Below are positions 7,306 through 13,151 of a stretch of 17,226 nt of DNA, in pieces (the first letter of the stretch is position 1; the number at the start of each line of letters is the position of its first letter). The position numbers and the translations under genes are program-made. Source of the stretch: JALYXS01 sp051003795 (GTDB lineage: Bacteria > Acidobacteriota > Terriglobia > Bryobacterales > Bryobacteraceae); the NCBI GenBank assembly GCA_051003795.1, contig JBPCKZ010000111.1, positions 1-17,226 on the forward strand, read 5' to 3'. The notes beneath the pieces are model-generated. The model had not been told where the DNA came from. It saw only the letters and a list, made by a program, of their open reading frames with translations, and ran no database searches.

Positions 7306-7323
7306 CGCACAACATGTTGTGCG
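7306..7323. repeat. Perfect 18-bp palindrome
   Basis: cgcacaacatgttgtgcg is an uninterrupted palindrome 24 bp after the stop of the membrane protein gene. It shares the TGTTG/CAACA sequence with the ends of the nearby dispersed repeats. With no loop and no T-tract it looks more like a binding site for a dimeric protein than a terminator. Confidence 0.7.
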
Positions 7324-7431
7324 AAACTTCGGGAACCTTTGAAGATGCTCCGCCCGCGAAACCGCGCTAAGCGGGATTGGTCCTTAGCTGCTCAATACTG
7401 TTCCGAACAACTTCAGACGAGACGTTTGGCA

Positions 7432-7460
7432 TGTTGCACAAAGGACCCTTTATGGGACAG
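7432..7460 (+). repeat. Short dispersed repeat, copy 3
   Basis: tgttgcacaaaggacccttt (7432-7451) followed by a variable stretch and gacag (7456-7460), the same layout as copy 2. The 7-bp closing inverted repeat of copy 2 is absent. It is in the same orientation as copies 1 and 2. Such 29-bp motifs may be single ends of a lost insertion sequence. Confidence 0.75.
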
Positions 7461-7561
7461 TGGGGGGCCTAGCACTCGCGACGCAAGCGGAATAGAGTAT
7501 TAGAGTCGATTCGCGTTTTGTACTGAAGTCAATATTCAGAACTCTTGAAAGGAGGCGATTT

Positions 7562-7666
7562 GTGGGACCTCAGTTTGCGACAAGGGCTCGGCTGTCCCGA
7601 TTGCGAGGAGCGGCTGCGACCTTTCTAGTTGCAGTTGGCGGATTGAGCTGCTCGAATAACAGTTGA
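7562..7666 (+). pseudogene. Lipoprotein gene head (signal peptide only)
   Basis: An ideal ribosome site, AAAGGAGG at 7548-7555, is followed after six bases by GTG 7562 and a 34-codon frame. The frame carries a basic N-region (RARLSRLRG), a hydrophobic stretch (AAATFLVAVGG) and a lipobox GLSC at residues 27-30, ending SNNS and TGA. This is a typical lipoprotein signal peptide with no mature protein behind it. It ends at the point where an oppositely oriented broken gene ends too, so I read it as a 5' gene fragment cut by a deletion or recombination seam at about 7667-7676. A genuine tiny lipoprotein is possible but less likely. Confidence 0.6.
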
Positions 7667-7879
7667 AAGCGTTTGTTTCGGGTAGCCCGCGGTCCCGCTC
7701 CCGAAATAGCCGGCAATGGTTCCCGCGTTATTGATCCCGAGCAACTGCGTAAACGTCGGGTCCGAGGGACTTGTGATGTCGGTGAAGAGATATCCCGCCT
7801 GAGCCGCCGCGGGGAGCAAGAAGGCTGCTCCCGCAAGGGCTACCTTCAAAACAACTATTTTCAAACTGGTTAAATGCAT
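7625..7879 (-). pseudogene. HAF-repeat (PEP-CTERM-like) secreted protein, 5' fragment
   Basis: Starts at ATG 7879 behind a perfect GGAGG five bases upstream; the in-frame ATG at 7891 overlaps that ribosome site and is unlikely. The product has a signal peptide ending AAAQA near residue 28, then YLFTDITSPSDP and INNAGTIAGYFGSG, the repeat signature (HAF type) of extracellular proteins that often carry a PEP-CTERM sorting tail. Such proteins normally have many repeats and exceed 200 residues. Here the match stops after about 68 residues (GYPK, near 7676), and the frame continues out of family to a stop at 7625, inside the region overlapping the lipoprotein head on the other strand. It is a truncated gene joined head to tail with unrelated DNA. 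Confidence 0.7.
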
Positions 7880-8189
7880 CGGTGCCTCCATACTCGCGTT
7901 TCAGATCGCTGGGAACCGTAACACACGAAAAGCGGGTTAAGTCGCGTAACGTCTCGGCGAATTGGTTAGAATTTGGACAAACAGACTTCGACACGGCATT
8001 CACGTCAAAACTATCGCGATGAGATTGATTCGGTCCACTTCTGCCGATATCCGACCCACGGCTCGCGACGCCAGCGTTGTTCGCGCCGTTTAGGAAGGCG
8101 AGGAACTTTGACAGAGTCTTCCGGGCGTGCCCGACGGGTTTGCGGAAATACCAGGACGTCGCCCGACGACTGCGGTTCAAACGTGCTCT
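7880..8189. other. Unassigned island DNA
   Basis: No supported gene. A 180-codon minus-strand frame (7728-8270) crosses this stretch and overlaps two recognisable fragments in other frames, so I reject it. The stretch probably includes the promoter of the HAF-repeat fragment and decayed upstream parts of the PIN-toxin remnant. Confidence 0.4.
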
Positions 8190-8311
8190 ACTGTCATTTT
8201 CCTGGAATTCGCCGAAGGAGCCGAAGCTCAGTACCTGATTACAGGCGACCTGCGGCACTCCCCCAAGCATGGAAGCAGACAGAGATCCCTACGCCGCGAG
8301 ACTTCCTGTAG
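8190..8311 (+). pseudogene. PIN-family toxin C-terminal remnant, frameshifted
   Basis: The frame beginning near 8196 reads IFLEFAEGAEAQYLITGDLRH, and the neighbouring frame continues PQAWKQTEIPTPRDFL to a TAG at 8309-8311. Joined, they match the end of the PIN-fold toxin-component family, whose usual wording is xFLExAxxAxAxYLVTGxLRHFP followed by a (V/I)xTPRxFL ending. The Asp of ITGD would be a metal-binding residue. The join needs one base restored in the run cactccccc (8256-8264), where the family has His-Phe-Pro. The N-terminal part of the protein and any antitoxin gene are not recognisable. This is the decayed tail of a VapC-like toxin gene, not a working system. Confidence 0.6.
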
Positions 8312-8328
8312 CGCATGGCGAGCGTGGA

Positions 8329-8347
8329 GTGACCGGAACCGGGCCAC
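8329..8347 (-). terminator. Weak hairpin downstream of rplQ
   Basis: Read on the minus strand, 23 bases after the rplQ stop, GTGGCC and GGTCAC form a six-pair stem (one G-T pair) around a seven-base loop. No T-tract follows, so intrinsic termination would be inefficient. It is the only candidate end structure for the ribosomal operon before the island, and it lies in island sequence, not in the original downstream DNA. Confidence 0.25.
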
Positions 8348-8370
8348 GTAAAACGATATTTGCCTGAGAT

Positions 8371-8820
8371 CTACGTCGCGCCTTCGCCTTCCGGCAGTCC
8401 TTCGCGTTGAGCTTTCAACTTCTCTTCGCGCTTCTTCGCGCGATCCGCCGCGCGCTTCACCAGCTCCGATCCCACCAGTTCGATCATGGCCTGTTCGGCG
8501 CCATCGCCCTTGCGAAAGCCGAGCCGCACGATGCGCGTATACCCGCCGTTCCGCTGCCCAAATCGAGTGCCGAGCGTGTCGAACAGCTTCTTGACGGACT
8601 TCGGTGTTTCCAGGAAGGCCGCGGCCTGGCGCCGGGCGTGCAGCGTATCGCGCTTTCCCAGCGTAATGATTTTATCGACCAGAGGCTTGATCGCCTTCGC
8701 CTTCGGAACGGTGGTGACCACCCGTTCTTGCAGAATGACGCTGGTCACCAGGTTCTTCAGCAGCGAATTGCGCGCGCCAACGTCGCGCTTGAGTTTGGAA
8801 GTGCCTACGCGGTGTCTCAT
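8371..8820 (-). CDS. rplQ: Large subunit ribosomal protein L17
   Basis: L17 (149 residues) binds 23S rRNA near the exit-tunnel side of the large subunit. The hallmark N-terminus MRHRVGTSKLKRDVGARNSLLKNLVTSVI and the core VVTTVPKAKAIKPLVDKIITLGK are intact (quoted here in part from residues 1-60). It is the last gene of the operon, 12 bp after rpoA. The final 89 bases before the last few codons are perfectly repeated at 3361-3449, where they lead to a different ending. The present C-terminus, GLPEGEGAT, may therefore come from inserted DNA; the tail is a charged, probably disordered extension not needed for the fold, so function is likely unaffected. ATG start. Confidence 0.96.
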   Translation of the reverse strand: MRHRVGTSKLKRDVGARNSLLKNLVTSVILQERVVTTVPKAKAIKPLVDKIITLGKRDTLHARRQAAAFLETPKSVKKLFDTLGTRFGQRNGGYTRIVRLGFRKGDGAEQAMIELVGSELVKRAADRAKKREEKLKAQREGLPEGEGAT

Positions 8821-8832
8821 CGAAAGTCTTCC

Positions 8833-9876
8833 TTACTCGAACTGCTGCCCTTCTTCTTCGCCTTCAATTATTTCCGGCACGGAACCGGGCGGCGGCGGCG
8901 GCGGCGATACCAGCCGTCCATGGGCGTCGGGCTTCATCCCGAGCGACAGGCCCATGCTCGCGAGAATTTCCTTGATCTCGTTCAAGGATTTCCGTCCGAA
9001 ATTCTTCGTCCGCAGCATCTCGGACTCGGTCTTCTGAACCAACTCGCTGATCGTCTGGATATTGGCGTTCTTCAGGCAATTGTACGAACGGACCGAAAGC
9101 TCCAGCTCTTCCACCGAGCGATTCAACTGCTCGCCCAGCTTGTCCATGCCGCGTTCGGACGGCTCGTCCGCCGTCTCGGCCACTTCTTCGAAGTTGATGA
9201 AGATCGACATGTGATCTTTCAGCAGCTTGGCCGCGTAGCCGATCGAATCCTGCGGCGAAACCGCGCCGTTCGTCCAGACTTCAAGCGTCAGCTTGTCGTA
9301 ATCCGTCATCTGGCCTAGACGCGCCGCTTCCACGGTGAAATTCACCTTGCGAACGGGAGAGTGAACCGAATCGATCGGGATGTACCCGAGCGCCAGGTCT
9401 TCGTCGAAATTCTTGTCGGCGCTGATATAGCCGCGGCTGGTGCGAAGCCGCATCTCGATGTTGAGCTTGCCGCCCTCGCTCACCGTGGCGACGTGCAGAT
9501 TGCGATCGAGAACTTCCACATCGGGATCGGTCTCGATCTGCCCCGAGAAGACCTCGCCGGGTTGATCCGATACGATGCGGACGGTCTTAATTCCGTCGCC
9601 CATGAGTTTGAACGGAATTTGCTTGAGGTTCAAGATAATATCGGTTGCATCCTCGACCACGCCGGGGATGGGGCTGAATTCGTGCTCCGCGCCTTCGATC
9701 CGGACGGCCGTGATCGCGGCGCCTTCAATCGAACTGAGCAGCACGCGGCGGAGTCCGTTCCCTATAGTAGTGCCGAAGCCGCGTTGAAATGGTTGCGCCG
9801 TGAACATGCCGTACCGCTCCGTAAGCGTATCGGTATTGGCGACCAGGCGTTTGGGTTTTTGAAAGCCTTTGAACAT
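8833..9876 (-). CDS. rpoA: DNA-directed RNA polymerase subunit alpha
   Basis: The alpha subunit (347 residues) dimerises to nucleate RNA polymerase assembly and contacts UP elements and activators. The N-terminal domain (about 1-230) contains QPFQRGFGTTIGNGLRRVLL and the dimer-interface and beta-contact segments. A linker leads to the C-terminal domain (about 255-325) with LELSVRSYNCLKNANI and the helix-hairpin-helix KNFGRKSLNEIKE. Beyond it is a tail of about 25 residues with six consecutive prolines followed by an acidic stretch, longer than in E. coli (329 residues). It starts at ATG 9876, 9 bp after rpsD, and ends 12 bp before rplQ, in the conserved alpha-operon order. Confidence 0.98.
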   Translation of the reverse strand: MFKGFQKPKRLVANTDTLTERYGMFTAQPFQRGFGTTIGNGLRRVLLSSIEGAAITAVRIEGAEHEFSPIPGVVEDATDIILNLKQIPFKLMGDGIKTVRIVSDQPGEVFSGQIETDPDVEVLDRNLHVATVSEGGKLNIEMRLRTSRGYISADKNFDEDLALGYIPIDSVHSPVRKVNFTVEAARLGQMTDYDKLTLEVWTNGAVSPQDSIGYAAKLLKDHMSIFINFEEVAETADEPSERGMDKLGEQLNRSVEELELSVRSYNCLKNANIQTISELVQKTESEMLRTKNFGRKSLNEIKEILASMGLSLGMKPDAHGRLVSPPPPPPGSVPEIIEGEEEGQQFE

Positions 9877-9885
9877 ATGGTGTAC

Positions 9886-10518
9886 CTACTTTGAATACAG
9901 CTCGACAATCAGTTGTTCGTTGATGGGGATCTGCACCAGCTCGTCGCGCCGGGGCAGGCCATTGATCTTGCCGCGCAAACCGTCGCGGTCGACGTCCATC
10001 CAGCTAGGGGACGGGGCGTGAGCCGTGGCGTCGCGGGAGCTCAGAATGGTTGGATGATTCTTGCTCGAGTCGCGAACCGCAATTTCATCGCCCGGCTTAA
10101 CGGTTGCCGACGGGATGTTGCACTTTCGCCCGTTCAGGTTGATGTGGCCGTGGCGGACGATCTGCCTCGCTTGCGCGCGGCTGGTACCGAATCCCATGCG
10201 GTAGATGACGCTGTCCATGCGGCGCTCGAGCGCTCCCAGCAGGTTTTCGCCGGTGATGCCCTTTTGATGCGCGGCCTTCTCGAAACTGTTGCGAAACTGC
10301 GTTTCGAGCAAGCCGTAAACGCGCTTGGTTTTTTGTTTCTCGCGAAGCTGGATGCCGTAGCCGACCATCTTCGCCTTGCGCGCCTTGCCGTGCTGTCCCG
10401 GGATAAAATTGCGCTTCTCGATCGCGCACTTTTCCGTGTGGCAGCGTTCGCCTTTCAGATATAGTTTCATGCCCTCGCGCCGGCAGAGCCGGCAAACCGG
10501 GCCTCGATAACGTGCCAA
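9886..10518 (-). CDS. rpsD: Small subunit ribosomal protein S4
   Basis: S4 (210 residues) is a primary 16S rRNA-binding protein that starts 30S assembly, and in many bacteria it represses its own operon. The start is TTG at 10518, decided by a strong AAGGAG six bases upstream and the conserved opening ARYRGPVCRLCRREG. The N-terminal zinc-binding pattern uses C9, C12, C26 and C31, so this is the cysteine-containing form. The S4 RNA-binding domain lies at about 95-160 (ALERRMDSVIYRMGFGTSRAQARQIVRHGHI). It follows rpsK after a 77-bp gap, the longest in this operon segment, where a regulatory leader or secondary ribosome-loading signal could sit; I see only a GGCC...GGCC pairing there. Confidence 0.97.
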   Translation of the reverse strand: MARYRGPVCRLCRREGMKLYLKGERCHTEKCAIEKRNFIPGQHGKARKAKMVGYGIQLREKQKTKRVYGLLETQFRNSFEKAAHQKGITGENLLGALERRMDSVIYRMGFGTSRAQARQIVRHGHINLNGRKCNIPSATVKPGDEIAVRDSSKNHPTILSSRDATAHAPSPSWMDVDRDGLRGKINGLPRRDELVQIPINEQLIVELYSK

Positions 10519-10595
10519 TCGATTCTCCTTTTCGTCACGTGCGGTTTACGGCCGATGGTGGGCCTTCTTCCCGCTTTACCGCTGTGTAGCCGCGC

Positions 10596-11003
10596 CTAAA
10601 CTCTGCGCTTCTTTGGCGGACGGCAGCCGTTGTGCGGCATCGGCGTGCTGTCCTTGATGGAGCGCACTTCGATCCCCGCCGTCGAAAGCGCGCGAACCGC
10701 CGATTCTCTACCCGATCCCGGTCCGCTCACCCGCACTTCCACGGTCCGTAATCCGCTTTCGCTCGCCTTGTTCGCCGCCGTCAGAGCCGCCTGTTGCGCG
10801 GCGAACGGCGTTCCCTTGCGCGATCCGCGAAAGCCGAGCGATCCGGCGCTCGACCAGGAGATCGTGTTGCCCTCCTGATCGGCGATGGTAACGATGGTGT
10901 TGTTGAAGGTCGCCTGGATATGCACGATGCCCACGTGCACGATGCGCTTTTCCTTCTTTTTGAAACTCTTCTTCTTGGTGGTCTTCGCCGGTGCTTTCGC
11001 CAT
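10596..11003 (-). CDS. rpsK: Small subunit ribosomal protein S11
   Basis: S11 (135 residues) sits on the 30S platform near the mRNA exit. After a lysine-rich N-terminal extension (KTTKKKSFKKKEKR), the conserved sequence HVGIVHIQATFNNTIVTI, the SWSSAGSLGFRGSRKGTPFA segment and the ending DSTPMPHNGCRPPKKRRV are all present. The ATG at 11003 shares one base with the TAA of rpsM (TAATG), indicating translational coupling. The N-terminal extension is modestly longer than in enterobacteria. Confidence 0.97.
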   Translation of the reverse strand: MAKAPAKTTKKKSFKKKEKRIVHVGIVHIQATFNNTIVTIADQEGNTISWSSAGSLGFRGSRKGTPFAAQQAALTAANKASESGLRTVEVRVSGPGSGRESAVRALSTAGIEVRSIKDSTPMPHNGCRPPKKRRV

Positions 11004-11386
11004 TACTTTGCAGTCGCCTTTTTCTTGTTGGTTACTGTGCCGCGACGCGGACCCTTGCGGGTGCGCGCATTGGTGTGACTGCGCTGGCCCCGAACCGGAA
11101 GGCCGCGGCGGTGCCGCAATCCCCGGTAGGAACCCATCTCGATGTGGCGCTTGATGTTCATCGAGACTTCCTTGCGGAGATCGCCCTCGACGGCGCCTTC
11201 TTCCTCAAGAATCTGGCGGACCTTGTTGACCTCGTCTTCCGAGAGGTCGCCAATCTTCCGGTTGAGATCGATGCCCGCCCGGTGCAGCAGCGACTTCGAA
11301 CGCGTACGGCCGATGCCGTAGATATACGTTAAGCCGATTTCGGCTCGCTTCTTTGGCGGCAGATCGACGCCCGCAATACGTGCCAT
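11003..11386 (-). CDS. rpsM: Small subunit ribosomal protein S13
   Basis: S13 (127 residues) lies in the 30S head and contacts P-site tRNA and protein L5 across the subunit bridge. The opening MARIAGVDLPPKKRAEIGL and YIYGIGRTRS, the helix region LSEDEVNKVRQILEE and the basic C-terminal GLRHRRGLPVRGQRSHTNAR are standard. The extreme C-terminus is a lysine-rich tail, NKKKATAK. ATG at 11386, 9 bp after rpmJ; its stop overlaps the rpsK start. Confidence 0.97.
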   Translation of the reverse strand: MARIAGVDLPPKKRAEIGLTYIYGIGRTRSKSLLHRAGIDLNRKIGDLSEDEVNKVRQILEEEGAVEGDLRKEVSMNIKRHIEMGSYRGLRHRRGLPVRGQRSHTNARTRKGPRRGTVTNKKKATAK

Positions 11387-11395
11387 ATTCCCTCT

Positions 11396-11509
11396 TTATC
11401 CTTGACGCTGCTTGTGCTTGGGATTCACGCAGATTACCCGGACCACGCCTTCGCGATGGATCACCTTGCATTTGTCGCACATCTTCTTAACCGACGCTCG
11501 CACTTTCAT
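11396..11509 (-). CDS. rpmJ: Large subunit ribosomal protein L36
   Basis: A 37-residue gene read from ATG 11509 to TAA 11396-11398. It encodes MKVRASVKKMCDKCKVIHRE and then GVVRVICVNPKHKQRQG. The zinc ligands C11, C14, C27 and H32 are all present, so this is the zinc-binding (C+) form of L36, the smallest 50S protein, which binds 23S rRNA. It stands in its usual place between infA (12 bp) and rpsM (9 bp). Confidence 0.96.
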   Translation of the reverse strand: MKVRASVKKMCDKCKVIHREGVVRVICVNPKHKQRQG

Positions 11510-11521
11510 ATATGTACCCGC

Positions 11522-11719
11522 TTACAGCTTCCTTGTAATACGCCCTCGGGTGGCGTCGTGGGGGCTAAGGTCCACTTCCACCCGATCTCCCGGCAATAGC
11601 CGGACGAAATTCTTTCGCTTCTCGCCCGTCGCGTGCGCCAGAACCGTCCGGCGATTTTCCAGTTCCACGCGAAACACCAGACTCGGCAATTCTTCCAATA
11701 CTCTCGCTTCCACCGTCAC
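11522..11719 (-). CDS. infA: Translation initiation factor IF-1
   Basis: IF-1 occupies the ribosomal A site during initiation. The single OB-fold domain is clear: VFRVELENRRTVLAHATGEK, RKNFVRLLPGDRVEVDLSP and HDATRGRITRKL. The likely start is GTG 11719, whose last two bases overlap the map stop (GTGA), giving 65 residues. The usual protein has about 72 and begins with an extra MAKEDxIE-like segment. The frame stays open upstream inside map, but the sequence there (GERTVGIDAA) does not resemble IF-1, so a shortened N-terminus coupled to map translation is the best reading. It lies 12 bp before rpmJ. Confidence 0.92.
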   Translation of the reverse strand: MTVEARVLEELPSLVFRVELENRRTVLAHATGEKRKNFVRLLPGDRVEVDLSPHDATRGRITRKL

Positions 11720-12486
11720 GGCCGCGTCAATACCCACGGTCCGTTCGCCGTCACCGCCACGCAATGCTCGTAATGCGCGGAATACGATCCGTCCTTCGTG
11801 ACCGCCGTCCACTTATCCTTCAAAACCTTCGTTTCCGGACCGCCCGAATTCACCATCGGCTCGATCGCCAGCACCATGCCCTCGCGCAAACGCGGGTTCT
11901 CGTTCTTGCGATCCACGTAATTCGGAATCTGCGGCTCTTCATGCAACTGCGTCCCGATCCCGTGGCCGACGTACTCTTTTACGATCGAAAAGCCGTGATC
12001 GTTCACGAAACGTTCCACCGTCCCACATACGTCGAACAACCGCTTCCCTTCCCGCACCTGATCGATCGCCAACTCCAGCGATTCCTCGGTAACTTTCATA
12101 AGCCGCCTGGCCTCGTCGTTCACTTCGCCCACCGCTACCGTCAACGCCGAATCGCCGAAATACCCGTTCAACGAAACGCCCGTATCGAGCGAAACCAGAT
12201 CGCCCTTTTTCAACACTCGTTTGGGCGACGGCATGCCATGCACAATCTCGTCGTTAATCGAAACGCACAGCACGTACCGGTAACGCTCGCCCGCCGCCTG
12301 GACGTAATACCCTTTAAACGCCGGCTTCGCTCCGGCCGCCGCGATCATCCGTTCCGCCGCGATCTCCAGATCCTGCGTGTTCACGCCTTCGACGCACATT
12401 TTGCCCACCTTTTGCAAAATGTCCCACACCAGCAGCCCGCTGCGGCGCATTTTTTCGAGTTCGGAAGCCGTCTTTCGAATAATCAT
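11716..12486 (-). CDS. map: Methionine aminopeptidase, type I
   Basis: Removes the initiator methionine from nascent proteins in the cytoplasm; a two-metal peptidase of the pita-bread fold. From ATG 12486 it has 256 residues, typical for the short type Ia enzyme. The five metal ligands are seen: Asp in SLDTG, Asp in FGDSA, His in GHGIG, Glu in AIEPMV and Glu in HYEHC. The substrate-positioning His is in the segment EEPQIPNY and its neighbourhood. The start overlaps the adk stop as ATGA, and the stop overlaps the infA start as GTGA, so three genes are translationally coupled. An in-frame upstream start at 12510 lies within adk and is not needed. Confidence 0.96.
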   Translation of the reverse strand: MIIRKTASELEKMRRSGLLVWDILQKVGKMCVEGVNTQDLEIAAERMIAAAGAKPAFKGYYVQAAGERYRYVLCVSINDEIVHGMPSPKRVLKKGDLVSLDTGVSLNGYFGDSALTVAVGEVNDEARRLMKVTEESLELAIDQVREGKRLFDVCGTVERFVNDHGFSIVKEYVGHGIGTQLHEEPQIPNYVDRKNENPRLREGMVLAIEPMVNSGGPETKVLKDKWTAVTKDGSYSAHYEHCVAVTANGPWVLTRP

Positions 12487-13136
12487 GCGGACTTCCGGAC
12501 AAAACCGCAAATATTCCTAAACAATGCGTCCGGAGTCTCATGGCTCGCGTTTACTTCATACAGCCGCCGACCGGTCTCCCGAAAGTATTCGATCAATGGA
12601 CGCGTCTGCCTTTCGTAAGTTTCCAGGCGTTCGCGTATGACCGATTCCCGGTCGTCTTCCCGAACGATCAAATTCGCGCCGTCCAGATCGCACACGCCAT
12701 CGACGCGCGGCTTCTTTGAAAAAGCGTTGTATAGGGTACCGCAAACCGGACACTGCCTGCGGCCAGCCAATCGGGCGATAATTACATTATAATCAACAAC
12801 GAGGTGAATGACCACCTCATCCATTCCGCGCAGTTCCAGCATCCCCATCAGGACTTCCGCCTGCTGACGGGTTCGGGGATAACCGTCGAGAATACAACCC
12901 CGGTCGCAATCCTTGTTCGCAAGACGAATTCGAACCAGATCGTTTACCGTTTCGTCCGATACCAGCGATCCGGCCCGCATGGTCGCCTCGACACTATGGC
13001 CAACGGCATCGCCTTGGGAAATGTGCTCTCGCAGCATGTCACCCGTCGAGATCTGCGGGATGCCAACATGCTTCATCAGCAGTTTGGCCTGCGTTCCCTT
13101 ACCCGAGCCGGGAGAGCCAAACAGCACCAGCGCCAT
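12483..13136 (-). CDS. adk: Adenylate kinase
   Basis: Catalyses ATP + AMP to 2 ADP, balancing adenine nucleotides in the cytoplasm. From ATG 13136 it has 217 residues. The P-loop GSPGSGKGTQ lies at residues 7-16, the usual distance from the start, which is why the upstream in-frame TTG 13148 is rejected. STGDMLRE and GCILDGYPRTRQQ are the AMP-binding segments. The lid is the long zinc type, with CPVC and later VCDLD providing three cysteines and an aspartate, as in Bacillus-type enzymes. It sits 15 bp after secY in the standard spc-operon order, and its TGA overlaps the map ATG. Confidence 0.97.
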   Translation of the reverse strand: MALVLFGSPGSGKGTQAKLLMKHVGIPQISTGDMLREHISQGDAVGHSVEATMRAGSLVSDETVNDLVRIRLANKDCDRGCILDGYPRTRQQAEVLMGMLELRGMDEVVIHLVVDYNVIIARLAGRRQCPVCGTLYNAFSKKPRVDGVCDLDGANLIVREDDRESVIRERLETYERQTRPLIEYFRETGRRLYEVNASHETPDALFRNICGFVRKSA

Positions 13137-13151
13137 GGGTGAAATCAAGAT

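Noticed and set aside
5587..7460. Integron attC sites
   Set aside because: The repeats lack paired RYYYAAC/GTTRRRY core sites in the required arrangement and no integrase is present.
5587..7460. CRISPR array
   Set aside because: Only three repeat copies, 0.8-1.0 kb apart, with genes between them.
7728..8270. 180-codon minus-strand frame in the island
   Set aside because: It overlaps the HAF-repeat fragment and the PIN-toxin remnant in other frames and has no ribosome site or recognisable motif.
8407..9318. 303-codon plus-strand frame opposite rplQ and rpoA
   Set aside because: Antisense to two certain genes; its composition is that of a reverse-frame shadow.
10519..10595. S4 autoregulatory leader before rpsD
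   Set aside because: The gap is long for this operon, but I see only a short GGCC/GGCC pairing, which is not enough to call a regulatory RNA.
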